A DNA stretch of 64,000 nt, taken from Halothiobacillus diazotrophicus (lineage in GTDB: Bacteria; Pseudomonadota; Gammaproteobacteria; Halothiobacillales; Halothiobacillaceae). The notes under the pieces were generated by a model. The model was not told where the DNA came from. It was given only the letters and a program-made list of their open reading frames with translations, and did not search any database. Positions 38,859-47,930 of the stretch are shown here, piece by piece. A program made the translations under genes and the position numbers. Positions within the stretch are counted from its first letter, which is position 1; every line of letters begins with the position of its first letter. The stretch lies in assembly GCF_001663815.1 (NCBI RefSeq), contig NZ_CP016027.1:1240001-1304000 (forward strand). The letters are read 5' to 3'.

Positions 38859-39274
38859 TACGCATGAGCCAGGAATCCCCTCGCCCTTGGGCAAAGTCCC
38901 GCTCCGGTGCACGCTCCTGGCTGACGTCGAACCAGCCGCTCTATGATCCCCGTCCATCCGATGGCAATCTCGTTCTCGACCGGGAGAACCGTCCAGGACT
39001 TCCCTCCGGGCGCAACGCACCTCATCCCCCCCCAGAACACGATGACCAAGGTGCCTCCGCAACCGGATGGCTCGATCCCCCGAAGCGCATACCTGCTGCA
39101 ATGACACGTGGCATACCGCGCGGGCCTGCATGGACTATTGACATAGGGTCCAAACAGGTAACACCCTACCGAAATGGCAGGTTATTGAAAAAGCACGATG
39201 AAGTGCGCGGATCGATGGGGCAATCGGATGACCGGCAGCCCCCAATCATGTACGAGGATCAGGGAGCGCGGAAG
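38859..39274. other. Region between the VpsR-like gene and the kinase start
   Basis: 416 bp. An open frame covers it continuously with the kinase, but the encoded residues are proline- and arginine-rich and unlike any domain, and the best ribosome site is at 39275. A perfect TTGACA lies near 39139 without a matching -10 box. If the longer frame is real, the kinase would have an extra 140-residue N-terminal tail. Confidence 0.45.
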
Positions 39275-41311
39275 ATGGTCGATCGCAAAAAACGCTACAA
39301 GACGGAGGCTGGCGCCTTACCTGCCGAGGGTAAGAGCAAGATGCCCGGCATGACCGCACAACCGTCGCCCGATAGCGACCCGAACACCGTGATCCGCAAC
39401 TTGCAGGCCCATCAGATCGAACTGCAGATGCAGAATGAAACCCTGCGGCACGCTCATATCGAACTGGCGGAATCGCGGGATCGCTACGCCGAACTCTATG
39501 ACCTGGCCCCCGTCGGTTACATCGCCCTCAACCGCGATGGTCTGATTGCCGAAGTGAACCTGACCGCCACCGCCATGCTCGGTCTTCCACGGCGTGCGTG
39601 CATCGGACGCCGCTTCGCTCAGTTCGTCGTTCCCGATGAGCAGGCGTACTGGTCCGCACAGTTTGCGGACATGGTGAAGCATACCGACCGCCAGCGGTTC
39701 AATCTGACCCTGGCGGGTGCCGACGGCACCATCATCCATACCCGCTTTGTCGGCATCGTTCGAGCCTCCAGCATGTCCGATATGGTCGTCTGGCTCATGT
39801 TTCTCGACGTCTCGGACCGACGGGCGACCGAAGATCAGCTCCGCAAGGTCTCCCTCGCCGTGGAGCAAAGTCCGGACAGCATCATGATCACCAATCTTCA
39901 GGGAATCATCGAATTCGTCAACCCCGCCTTCACGCAGATTTCCGGATATACGGCCGAGGAAGTCATCAATCGCACCCCCCGGATGCTGCAGTCCGGATTG
40001 ACGCCTGAGGAAACTTACCGATCACTGTGGCAATCTCTTGCCCGTGGCGAAATCTGGCGGGGCGAATTCGTCAACCGGCGCAAGGATGGTCTGTACTCCA
40101 TCGAATCCGCAACCATATCCCCCCTGCGACAAGCCGATGGCAAGGTGACTCATTACGTGTCGGTCCAGAAGGATATTACCGAGCTCAAACGCACCCTGAG
40201 CGAACTGATTGCGAGTCGGAATCGACTCCAATTGGCGCAAGAAGCGGCGGGTTTTGGCATCTTCGATCGGGACATTGCATCCGGACGACTGGAGTGGGAC
40301 GCGCGTGCGCGCGCAATATGCGGAGTGGATCTGGATACCCCGATCAATTTCACAACGTTCCTGGATCTGGTTCATCCGGATGATCGCAGCAAGATTCATG
40401 CAGCCATCGAGCGCGCGATGAAACCCGATCAGGGTAACGGCGTCTACCGTGTGGAGTACCGGATCATCAACCCGAAAACCGGCGAGGAACGCACCCTGAT
40501 GGCCAACGGCCAGACCTTTTTCGAAGGGGGACGCCCAACCCGGATTGTCGGCACAATTCAGGACATCTCCCAGCAGCGTGCCATGGAAGCCGAACTGAAA
40601 AACCGCCGCCGCGCCATGGATCGACTGGTTGATCAGCAGGTTGCGGCACAGACGGCCTCGGCCATCGCCCACGAGATCAATCAACCCCTCGCCTCGATTT
40701 CCGCCTACAGCGAAGCGGCAATCAACATGTTGCGCGCCGGTCATCTGGACAAGCTCGAACATGCCCTGCTCGGTGCAGCCGCTCAATCACAAAAAGCCGG
40801 ACAGGCTCTGCACGAGTTGCTCGAATTCCTCCAGGATGGCGAGATCATTCTCGAGCCGACGGATCTGAACGAGGTGATTCATGAAGCGCTCGCGGAAGTC
40901 GAGGATAGCGGATATACCGACTTTCATACCGCGGTGGAACTGATGCCCGATCTGAAGCCGGTCATGGCCAACCGGCTGCAACTGCAGAAAGTACTGATCA
41001 ACCTCGTCATGAACGGGGTGGATGCCATGCGGGAAGCTGGAATCTCCCCGGCACACATTACCATCCGGGTCCGTACCATGATCGATGACGGAATGGCCAT
41101 GACCACCATCCAGGATTCCGGGCCGGGCGTGAGCGCCGAGACGGCCAAGCGAATCTTCAACCCATTCTTCACCACCAAGACTAACGGCATCGGCCTGGGT
41201 CTTGCCATCAGCCGGGCCCTCATCGAAGCCCAGGGCGGGCGACTCTGGGTCGATATCGAGGCGGGTGAACGGGGTGCCGTTTTCCACTTCACACTACCCT
41301 TCGCATCATGA
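39275..41311 (+). CDS. PAS-domain sensor histidine kinase (FixL-like)
   Basis: About 678 residues from ATG 39275 (AGGGAG nine bases upstream). A coiled region (HQIELQMQNETLRHAHIELAE) leads into three PAS domains: about 70-175 (LYDLAPVGYIALNRDG), 190-310 (AVEQSPDSIMITNLQGII, GYTAEEVI) and 325-440 (QEAAGFGIFDRD). The kinase core has the phospho-histidine in SAIAHEINQPLASISAYSEA, the N box LINLVMNGVDAM, the G1 motif DSGPGVS and the G2 motif NGIGLGLAI. No membrane helix or signal peptide, so it senses a cytoplasmic or diffusible cue. Its stop overlaps the FixJ-like regulator start (ATGA), identifying the partner. No haem-binding PAS signature could be confirmed. Confidence 0.9.
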   Translation: MVDRKKRYKTEAGALPAEGKSKMPGMTAQPSPDSDPNTVIRNLQAHQIELQMQNETLRHAHIELAESRDRYAELYDLAPVGYIALNRDGLIAEVNLTATAMLGLPRRACIGRRFAQFVVPDEQAYWSAQFADMVKHTDRQRFNLTLAGADGTIIHTRFVGIVRASSMSDMVVWLMFLDVSDRRATEDQLRKVSLAVEQSPDSIMITNLQGIIEFVNPAFTQISGYTAEEVINRTPRMLQSGLTPEETYRSLWQSLARGEIWRGEFVNRRKDGLYSIESATISPLRQADGKVTHYVSVQKDITELKRTLSELIASRNRLQLAQEAAGFGIFDRDIASGRLEWDARARAICGVDLDTPINFTTFLDLVHPDDRSKIHAAIERAMKPDQGNGVYRVEYRIINPKTGEERTLMANGQTFFEGGRPTRIVGTIQDISQQRAMEAELKNRRRAMDRLVDQQVAAQTASAIAHEINQPLASISAYSEAAINMLRAGHLDKLEHALLGAAAQSQKAGQALHELLEFLQDGEIILEPTDLNEVIHEALAEVEDSGYTDFHTAVELMPDLKPVMANRLQLQKVLINLVMNGVDAMREAGISPAHITIRVRTMIDDGMAMTTIQDSGPGVSAETAKRIFNPFFTTKTNGIGLGLAISRALIEAQGGRLWVDIEAGERGAVFHFTLPFAS

Positions 41312-41925
41312 AAATGCACGACACCGTTTTCGTCGTCGACGACGACCCTGCCATTCGCGACTCGCTCTCCCTGTTGCTGGAACAGGAGGACATGACCGTG
41401 GTGAGTTACGAGAGCGCGGCTGAGTTCCTCAAGAACATCGATGCCCTCGTGCCCCGATGCTGCGCCATCATCGATATCCGGATGCCGGATATCGACGGCC
41501 TGCAATTGCAGGCGGAAATCATCAACCGAGGCATTCTGCTGCCGGTGATTTTCCTGACGGGTCACGGCGACATCCCGATGAGCGTCCGGGCAATCAAATC
41601 CGGCGCCGTGGACTTTCTCACCAAACCCGTCAGCGGCCACACTCTGCTGGAAAGCGTGCATGTCGCCCTGCTGGAAAGCGAACGGCTGTTCTCCCAAGCC
41701 GAAGCCAACCACTCGGCCCGATCCGTACTGGAAAGCCTGACCGACCGGGAGCGGGAAGTGATGAGCCTGGCGATCGAGGGCCGATCGAACAAAGAGATCG
41801 CCCGCCAGCTGGGCATCAGCCATCGCACGGTGGAAATCCACCGCGCACGTGTCATGCACAAAACCGGCGCCGACTCCCTCGTCGAACTCGTGCGCATCGC
41901 CGAGCTGGGTACAATCCCGTCCTAG
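41308..41925 (+). CDS. FixJ-family response regulator
   Basis: 205 residues: receiver domain (about 4-122) with VFVVDDDPAIRDSL, phospho-acceptor aspartate in CCAIIDIRMPDIDGL and lysine in VDFLTKPVSG, then a LuxR-type DNA-binding domain (about 137-200) with SLTDREREVMSLAIEGRSN and GISHRTVEIHRARVM. It is translationally coupled to the PAS kinase. Its targets are unknown; the closest candidates are the neighbouring cfa, Hsp20 and fap units. Confidence 0.93.
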   Translation: MKMHDTVFVVDDDPAIRDSLSLLLEQEDMTVVSYESAAEFLKNIDALVPRCCAIIDIRMPDIDGLQLQAEIINRGILLPVIFLTGHGDIPMSVRAIKSGAVDFLTKPVSGHTLLESVHVALLESERLFSQAEANHSARSVLESLTDREREVMSLAIEGRSNKEIARQLGISHRTVEIHRARVMHKTGADSLVELVRIAELGTIPS

Positions 41926-41978
41926 CGCCATACGGGTGCCAACCTGGCACCGCGTTTCGCGTCCGATCCCGAGCATCG

Positions 41979-43679
41979 TCATGCCTTGCGTACCAGCATC
42001 GGGCCCGGGGCGGGAACAACCTCCGGCGCGGGATGATGGATGACGAATCGATTACCTCCGGCGCGCTTGGCCACATACATGGCCTCATCGGCATTTTTCA
42101 GCAGGGCAACAGCATCGCGCGCATCCTCGGGATAGATACTGACACCGATACTCGCCCGGACCCGCGCAGCCGGATGGCAGGCCAGCGGTCGGGCCAGTAC
42201 GCGCAAGATTCGTTCGAGCACCTCCCGCAATTGCCGTTGATCCTCGAAGTCATCCATGACCAGAACAAACTCGTCCCCACCATAGCGGGCCACCATGTCG
42301 CTCTCACGCAGGCCCCGCTGAATGCGCCGGGATACCTCCTGCAGCACCCGATCGCCGATCAGGTGACCGAAGGTATCGTTGATGGGCTTGAACCCGTCAA
42401 GATCGAGCAGGCAGACTGCCACCTCCCGCCCACTTCGCCTGGCCTGGGCCAGGGCAAGCGTCAAGCGTTCCTCAAGCAGCACGCGATTCGGCAGTCCCGT
42501 CAGAACATCGTGATGCGCCATAACCTGCAATTGTGCCTGCGAGGCGTGCAGCGCCCGGTTCACCCGACGCGCATGCCCGTACATCAAAAGCAAGGTCAGG
42601 AGGAACAGGGCAAACAGACCCATGATCGCCTCGAACGAATGGTGATCGATGTAGCGATGCCACGCCTGCCACTCGCCCTGTACCGCGGCGGCGGCTGGGT
42701 GCCTGACGGCGGGCGACACGACACGCGCCGACGTTATCCCGGACATACCCTCAAACCCCGCTGGCGACAACGGTGGCGACCAACCGGCGTAATTATTCTG
42801 CCGGGCGGCCGGGTCATCCGGCTGCATGACCAGCAAAGCGGCCGCCACCTGATTGATCAGCTTCATGGAAACATGCGACGCCGCAGTCAGGATCCACTCC
42901 GGGTAAAGTTGAGTCGACAGGCGAAACGGAAACTCCGGCCGGATCATCTCGTTGAGCACGCGTATCCGCGATAGATCCAATCGTCCGGCGCGCACCATGG
43001 ATTCGAGTACGCCGGTTCGGACAAACCCTGCATCGGCGTGTCCTTCCAGCACAGCAAGTACGCTCCGATCTTGCGGATTGCCCAATGCCATGAGCCGACT
43101 GTCCCGGACCACATCCACGCCATGACGGCTGAGGAGTCCCTGCTGGATCTGGAATCCATCGAACGAATCCCGAACGGAAAATGCGATGGTTTTGCCGCGC
43201 AGATCTTCAAGATGCTGTATATCCTGGCGTTGGCGCTGCGTGAACACGACACCGCCAAACTTGTTCAAGGGTACAGACTGACCTTGATTGATCAGCGTAC
43301 TGACATTGGATAGTCCGTAGGCCGCCTTCAGCCGGTTGGTATAGGCCGGATGCACCAGCAGGAAATCCAGCGTTCTGGCCTCCAGGGCGCGCTGAAGATC
43401 GGAGACCCCGACCGGCAACAGGACAAAGCGATGCCCAGGGACATGCGTGGACAGATAGCGCATGGTCGGTAACCACTGCTGATGAATCGCGCTGCGATCG
43501 AAATCGCTCAGAACGCCCACATAGACGGTCTGCTCGGCCATCCGCTCCTGGGCATGTGCAGCAGCGCCCCCGCCCAGTATTCCCCACATCACGACCACAA
43601 TCAGCCAGCACACGGGCGACATCCGGTTCGCACCCGCCAGAAGAATGGAATGCAGCAGTTTTCGCGGCGTATCGGTCAT
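41979..43679 (-). CDS. Diguanylate cyclase with PhnD-like periplasmic sensor domain
   Basis: About 566 residues from ATG 43679, preceded by GGGAA. A membrane segment near residues 20-40 is followed by a periplasmic domain (about 50-300) of the phosphate/phosphonate-binding PhnD type (VYVGVLSDFDRSAIHQQWLP, FLLVHPAYTNRL, LRGKTIAFSV, ADAGFVRTGVLESM). A second helix (about 370-392) and a GGDEF domain (about 405-550) complete it. The active motif is intact, ARYGGDEFVLV. The RESD sequence five residues before it is an RxxD inhibitory site. It should make cyclic-di-GMP in the cytoplasm in response to a bound periplasmic ligand. Confidence 0.9.
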   Translation of the reverse strand: MTDTPRKLLHSILLAGANRMSPVCWLIVVVMWGILGGGAAAHAQERMAEQTVYVGVLSDFDRSAIHQQWLPTMRYLSTHVPGHRFVLLPVGVSDLQRALEARTLDFLLVHPAYTNRLKAAYGLSNVSTLINQGQSVPLNKFGGVVFTQRQRQDIQHLEDLRGKTIAFSVRDSFDGFQIQQGLLSRHGVDVVRDSRLMALGNPQDRSVLAVLEGHADAGFVRTGVLESMVRAGRLDLSRIRVLNEMIRPEFPFRLSTQLYPEWILTAASHVSMKLINQVAAALLVMQPDDPAARQNNYAGWSPPLSPAGFEGMSGITSARVVSPAVRHPAAAAVQGEWQAWHRYIDHHSFEAIMGLFALFLLTLLLMYGHARRVNRALHASQAQLQVMAHHDVLTGLPNRVLLEERLTLALAQARRSGREVAVCLLDLDGFKPINDTFGHLIGDRVLQEVSRRIQRGLRESDMVARYGGDEFVLVMDDFEDQRQLREVLERILRVLARPLACHPAARVRASIGVSIYPEDARDAVALLKNADEAMYVAKRAGGNRFVIHHPAPEVVPAPGPMLVRKA

Positions 43680-44071
43680 TTGTTCCCATTCCTCATCTTC
43701 CCCGCCCATCCCCGTGATACGGCGGTACGTAAACCGAACGTGATCCGGCCCCACGCCCGCGACTGGATCTGACCATGCGGCTTCGGCAAACCACGGCATC
43801 GCACCAAGCGGCGATATACGCGCCGGGCGATGATTCACTCTCTGAGACCGTTACCGTAGTCCCCCCCCTGTGGCCATCCAATACGGGTGACTCCCTAAGG
43901 GCGATCCCCTACGGGTCCCACCTTACGCAGCCGCCCTTATTTGCCGGACCCTCCAACGAATCTAGAGTGACTCAAGATATGGCGTCTCGTCCCAACCCAA
44001 TGGCCTGGGCCGCCATCCCTCATCCGTATCGAGCATCTTCGGGCGGACGTTTTTTCAGGAGGAGAAATCTC
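43680..44071. other. Divergent region between the cyclase and the DUF2934-Hsp20 genes
   Basis: 392 bp. It contains a run of eight C (43861-43868) and, at about 43942-43970, a weak TTGCCG/TAGAGT pair with 16-bp spacing that could start the plus-strand genes. Longer in-frame starts for the DUF2934 gene through this region are rejected because GGAGGAG directly precedes the ATG at 44072. Confidence 0.4.
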
Positions 44072-44332
44072 ATGGCAACTGTCCAGAAACCGAAACACGA
44101 CAGCCTGGCTGCCAACGAACCCGACACGGCAGCAACCTCGCCCACAGATCAGCATGAACGAATCGCCACTGCCGCCTATTACCGGGCGGAAGCTCGCGGC
44201 TTTTCGTCGGGCAACGAGCTGTCGGACTGGCTGGCGGCCGAAGCCGAGATCGAAGGCATGGCCGATGTGGGGCCGCTCAAATCCCGACCAAGCCGGTCGG
44301 CACATCCTGATATGCGGCTTGCCGACGGATAG
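44072..44332 (+). CDS. DUF2934 small protein
   Basis: About 86 residues from ATG 44072 with the excellent ribosome site GGAGGAG. The C-terminal half carries the DUF2934 pattern: ERIATAAYYRAEARGFSSGN followed by ELSDWLAAEAEIEGM. The N-terminal half is polar and probably disordered. The family is widespread in proteobacteria and of unknown function. It is 74 bp upstream of the hsp20 gene on the same strand. Confidence 0.85.
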   Translation: MATVQKPKHDSLAANEPDTAATSPTDQHERIATAAYYRAEARGFSSGNELSDWLAAEAEIEGMADVGPLKSRPSRSAHPDMRLADG

Positions 44333-44406
44333 CATGCCGCCACGTCCGTCCAGGGCCGGGCATCTCGTCCGGCTCCTGGCTTTCCTCATGCAACGGAGAA
44401 AACACC

Positions 44407-44856
44407 ATGACCGATCTAACACGCTTGAACCCCTTCAAAGGATTAACCCGTGTCGAACCACTCCCGCGAGACATGGACGACCTGTTCCAGGGCTTTTTCA
44501 TGAAGCCATTCTCCTGGCCGCAGATGTCCCGCCACCCGTTTCCCATCGATGTCACGGAAAACGATGGCGCCTATACGGTATGGGCAGAAATCCCGGGCTT
44601 CCGGAAAGAGGACATTCAGGTTTCGGTTCATGGAGATCAGGTCGTCATCAGTGCTGAAGCCAAGCAGGAAAAAGCGGAAAAGGAAGGCGACCTGGTCGTC
44701 CTGAGGGAATGCAGTTACGGACGGCAATACCGGTCTTTCACCCTGCCCCAGACGGTCGATGACACCAAGACGACGGCCAGATACGAGGACGGCATCCTGA
44801 AACTGACCCTGCCCAAGAAGGCCGACGGCGCCCTGAAAAAAATCACCGTGCAGTAA
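44407..44856 (+). CDS. Hsp20/alpha-crystallin small heat-shock protein
   Basis: ATP-independent holdase chaperone. 149 residues: N-terminal region with two DPF-like aromatic patches, alpha-crystallin domain (about 45-140) with PIDVTENDGAYTVWAEIPGF, the beta-6 loop region EGDLVVLRECSYGRQYRSF and ARYEDGILKLTLPKK, close to the conserved A-x-x-x-n-G-v-L motif. The C-terminal I-x-I anchor is only partly present (KKITVQ). The ribosome site CGGAG precedes the ATG. It sits between DUF2934 and PAS genes. Confidence 0.93.
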   Translation: MTDLTRLNPFKGLTRVEPLPRDMDDLFQGFFMKPFSWPQMSRHPFPIDVTENDGAYTVWAEIPGFRKEDIQVSVHGDQVVISAEAKQEKAEKEGDLVVLRECSYGRQYRSFTLPQTVDDTKTTARYEDGILKLTLPKKADGALKKITVQ

Positions 44857-44915
44857 TCCCGCCGACACCCGGCATCACCGGCGAAAGCCATATCGACGAC
44901 AAGCGAGAGGTCAAC

Positions 44916-45305
44916 ATGATCACCACCAGCCTGAACACACTGCCCCTGTCCACCCATCGTCGGCAATATTTCCCCCCCGACGAACAACGGCAACCCTGCC
45001 GGGTCTGGGTCGACGAACAGGGGCACATTCTGGATTGCTGCGCGAATACGCAGATCATCTTCGGCTACGACCGCGACGCCCTGAAGGGCCGGCACATTGC
45101 CGTACTCATTCCCAGTCTGGGGCACGTTTCCCTCCTGGACGGCGGCGCGGTTAACCCCCGTCTCGCCTATCGTTGTCGCTGTGCGGTGCCGTTCCAGGTG
45201 GTTGATTACGATGGGCGGAAAAGCCGCTGCCACCTGTTCATGAACCGCGTGACGCTGCCGAACGGGCCCGCACTGGCACTCATCTGCGTCCCGCTCCTGT
45301 ATTGA
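44916..45305 (+). CDS. Small single-PAS-domain protein
   Basis: 129 residues; the region about 25-125 has PAS-like features (CRVWVDEQGHILDCCANTQ, IFGYDRDALKGRHIAVLIPS). There is no output domain, membrane segment or signal peptide, so it is likely a soluble sensor or adaptor. Several cysteines (CC, CRC) are notable. AGAGG precedes the ATG. It is the last gene of the DUF2934-Hsp20-PAS run and is convergent with fapF. Function unknown. Confidence 0.7.
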   Translation: MITTSLNTLPLSTHRRQYFPPDEQRQPCRVWVDEQGHILDCCANTQIIFGYDRDALKGRHIAVLIPSLGHVSLLDGGAVNPRLAYRCRCAVPFQVVDYDGRKSRCHLFMNRVTLPNGPALALICVPLLY

Positions 45306-45347
45306 ATCCGCCCGGCGTGGATTGGCGCGCCAGGCAGGAACCCGCAC

Positions 45348-45390
45348 GATACGGGCAAGCACTCGCAGCGATGCCGTGCTTGCCCGTATC
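45348..45390. repeat. 15-bp perfect inverted repeat between the PAS gene and fapF
   Basis: Arms GATACGGGCAAGCAC (45348-45362) and its exact complement (45376-45390) with a 13-base loop. No T run follows on either strand, so it is not a simple terminator; it may protect or end the transcripts that meet here. Confidence 0.75.
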
Positions 45391-45507
45391 ACGTTTCCGA
45401 CAGGAAAAAACGGTCCGCAGATCCCGGGTAATACCCGAGCAGCACGACCGGCCACACCGCAGATGCGGCATGGCCGGCCCAGAAACCCAGCGCGCCAGGC
45501 TGTGCAA

Positions 45508-46845
45508 TCAGAGGATAAAGGGAATCTTGATACCGAGCGTGAAATCCGGCGCGTCGGGCGTCAACCCCACGCCCAGCGTCGTCACCAGGGTGGTGCGTTT
45601 GTTCAACGCGTAGGTCATCCCCAGATTGAAGGTCGCGGCGTTGGCATTACTGCCGATCAGCGCCTGCCAGGGTTGCCCGTCGTACTTGATCCGGGCCTGA
45701 CGCGAAATCTGGTCGCTGACTGACAGGGACAGGCTGGCCCGATCGTTCAGCGCGAAGGCCAGGCCGAGCGCATAGGAGAACGACTCACCCAACTTCACGC
45801 GTCCGGGGTTCTGCACGGAGGGATCGATGCCGATGTCGTTGAAATGCCGGGAGAGGTAGCCGGTATAACCGAAGTTCGTGAAGATGAGGGCCGGATCCAT
45901 GGTCTTGACCATGGACAGGGAAACGCCATATCCCCACAGGCCGTTCCCCGTGGCCTGCTTCGTCGGCACGGAAAACTGCACGAAGGAATTCCCCGAGGCG
46001 TCCTGCCCGGCGTTGATCGTTTCCCAACTGATGCCGTAAGGGGCGCGTCCGGTCGGCGCAATGACGCTGCCGGTCAGTACGATGTCGGGCCAATCCTGGG
46101 TTTCTGGCAGCAACCGGTAGCTGAGGTTGAATGTCGTATCGCCCGGCGTGACGGTGCTGCCCTGGGACAACTCCGCATAACTCGCCGCCGAACCGCCCGC
46201 CCCGCCTTTCTGATAGGTGATCTGACGTTGCAGGAAAGGCGTCGACACGCCGATGTTCCAGCGGGGCGTCAGGCTGTACCGGGCGGCCAGACTGTAAGTC
46301 AGGGTGTCGCTGGCCACCTTGTCCACGGAAATATTCCCCAGGAAAATCGAATCCAGCGCGAGAAAACCGTTCAGCGCCAGTTGATTGCGATCGTAACGGC
46401 TATAGGTGATCCCCCCCTCGATGACCAGTCGTCGATCGAAGGCCACATGCTCCTGCTGCAGAAAATCGTCCACGCTGCGCTTGGTCGCCTTTTCCTTGTC
46501 GGCGGCGGTATGGCCGACTTCGGAAGTCTCGCCGGCAGTCGTGTTGCTCGACGCTGCCGTGGGGCCGCCCGAGGGTTCGGCACGGGTCGTCTGTCCGTCC
46601 GGCTGGACACCCGCCGCCTTCAATTGAGCCTGTATCGCCAGCAATCGCGCATCGACCTCGCGCAGCCGACGGACTTCCTTGACGTAGCTCTCGCGGAGCG
46701 TTTGCAGCTCGGCGCTCAATGCATTGACATCATCCACCTCGTTCGCCTGCGTGGCCTGCGGTGCGGCCACCATGCCCAGCCCGACCGAAACAGCCAAGGC
46801 CAGGCCCTGCTTCAGGCCCGTCTGCATCACATGTTCCTTTCTCAT
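45508..46845 (-). CDS. fapF: FapF: outer-membrane pore for functional amyloid secretion
   Basis: 445 residues. Signal peptide (cleavage about residue 35), a heptad-like coiled-coil segment (about 38-73, LSAELQTLRESYVKEVRRL), a serine- and threonine-rich linker (about 78-125), then a beta-barrel with alternating hydrophobic strands ending in IPFIL, typical for an outer-membrane protein. FapF of Pseudomonas is a trimeric barrel with an N-terminal coiled coil that exports FapB, FapC and FapE, and this layout matches. It is last in the fapA-F order. AGGAA lies seven bases before the ATG. A general phenol-degradation-type transporter barrel would be the alternative name if it stood alone. Confidence 0.85.
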   Translation of the reverse strand: MRKEHVMQTGLKQGLALAVSVGLGMVAAPQATQANEVDDVNALSAELQTLRESYVKEVRRLREVDARLLAIQAQLKAAGVQPDGQTTRAEPSGGPTAASSNTTAGETSEVGHTAADKEKATKRSVDDFLQQEHVAFDRRLVIEGGITYSRYDRNQLALNGFLALDSIFLGNISVDKVASDTLTYSLAARYSLTPRWNIGVSTPFLQRQITYQKGGAGGSAASYAELSQGSTVTPGDTTFNLSYRLLPETQDWPDIVLTGSVIAPTGRAPYGISWETINAGQDASGNSFVQFSVPTKQATGNGLWGYGVSLSMVKTMDPALIFTNFGYTGYLSRHFNDIGIDPSVQNPGRVKLGESFSYALGLAFALNDRASLSLSVSDQISRQARIKYDGQPWQALIGSNANAATFNLGMTYALNKRTTLVTTLGVGLTPDAPDFTLGIKIPFIL

Positions 46846-46972
46846 GATTATTCCTTTTGTTTTTTGGGATTGATTGTCGGATCAGTTGAACACCACCCCA
46901 CCCACTCGCCCTGACCCAACCGACCTTCCGACGTCCAGAAGGCCGACGCCGGAAGCAGAATCGACAGTGGGA

Positions 46973-47845
46973 TCAGAGGCCGCGCAAGGTCGCCAATGCC
47001 ATACCCACCTGTTGCTTGAGATCCGCGCCGGGCAGGCCGGAAGCCTGACCGACACCGACCATCAGTCGTAACTGGTTCTGAATCTGCTGCTGATCGCCCG
47101 AGAGCTGGATCAACTGCATCGCATTACTGCCTCCACCAATCACCTGGCGGACGGTCGAGTCGCCGAGTTGAAGGGTGACGCCCGCCTGGTTGCCGCCGAT
47201 GATCCCCGCGCTGGCCGTGGCGCCACCCTGGCTGATCACGACCTGGGACGGCCCGCTGCCGGTGTTCGAGGCGTCGGTTGTCGGGACTGCACCACGCGCC
47301 CCGTAGGGTTGCACGGCCACCTGAAACTGGTTGGTGGCCCGATTGTCGTTACCGGCCACCTGGATCTGCTGACGCACCCCCCGGGTATCCTGCGCGGAGT
47401 GATCCTGAACCACGCCATCGGCGGCCACCTGGGTCGGCGTTCCCATGATCGTTACCATCGGCTGGAAGCTGACTGAAGGCTGCCCCTGGGAACGGTCGAT
47501 GCCCAACGTCATGCCCGCGCTCATGGCGCCACCGGCGGTTTGCCACTGGGACACCATCTGCACCCCGAAAAACACGACCTGCTGATTGTTCGGCAGGAAT
47601 TTCCCGCGCAGAACCGACAGCTCGGGGTCGGTCAGCGCCACGATGGCCGATTTTTTGGCGAAGGTGCCACCGGGGATATGCCCCGACACGGCGGTGTTGT
47701 CGGGTACGGGCGAGGCCGAGGCCAACCCGGCAAACAGGACACAGGACACGAGGGCGCCACCGACCACCCACGTCACGTCCCGTACGGTTTCCCGGTACTG
47801 TCGGTCCGGGGCTGCACGCCGAAAATTGCGCTTCGTATGATTCAT
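46973..47845 (-). CDS. fapE: FapE-like secreted component of the Fap amyloid system
   Basis: About 290 residues from ATG 47845, chosen because GGAGAG lies at good distance. After a signal or anchor segment (about 24-45, VVGGALVSCVLFAGLASA) comes a segment with LTDPELSVLRGKFLPNNQQ and VVFFGVQMVSQW, resembling FapE proteins. The C-terminal half is rich in glycine, glutamine and asparagine with strand-like repeats (VVISQGGATASAGI, VTLQLGDSTVRQVIGGG). Pseudomonas FapE is a minor fibre component. The assignment rests on position between fapD and fapF plus these motifs; sequence alone would be less certain. Confidence 0.75.
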   Translation of the reverse strand: MNHTKRNFRRAAPDRQYRETVRDVTWVVGGALVSCVLFAGLASASPVPDNTAVSGHIPGGTFAKKSAIVALTDPELSVLRGKFLPNNQQVVFFGVQMVSQWQTAGGAMSAGMTLGIDRSQGQPSVSFQPMVTIMGTPTQVAADGVVQDHSAQDTRGVRQQIQVAGNDNRATNQFQVAVQPYGARGAVPTTDASNTGSGPSQVVISQGGATASAGIIGGNQAGVTLQLGDSTVRQVIGGGSNAMQLIQLSGDQQQIQNQLRLMVGVGQASGLPGADLKQQVGMALATLRGL

Positions 47846-47930
47846 CGTTGACATCTCTCCATGCGGGGCAGTTGTCATCTGCACGGTTAAAGCAGCCGAT
47901 CTGTCGCCCGCTCTTGCGACTGCTGAGCGG

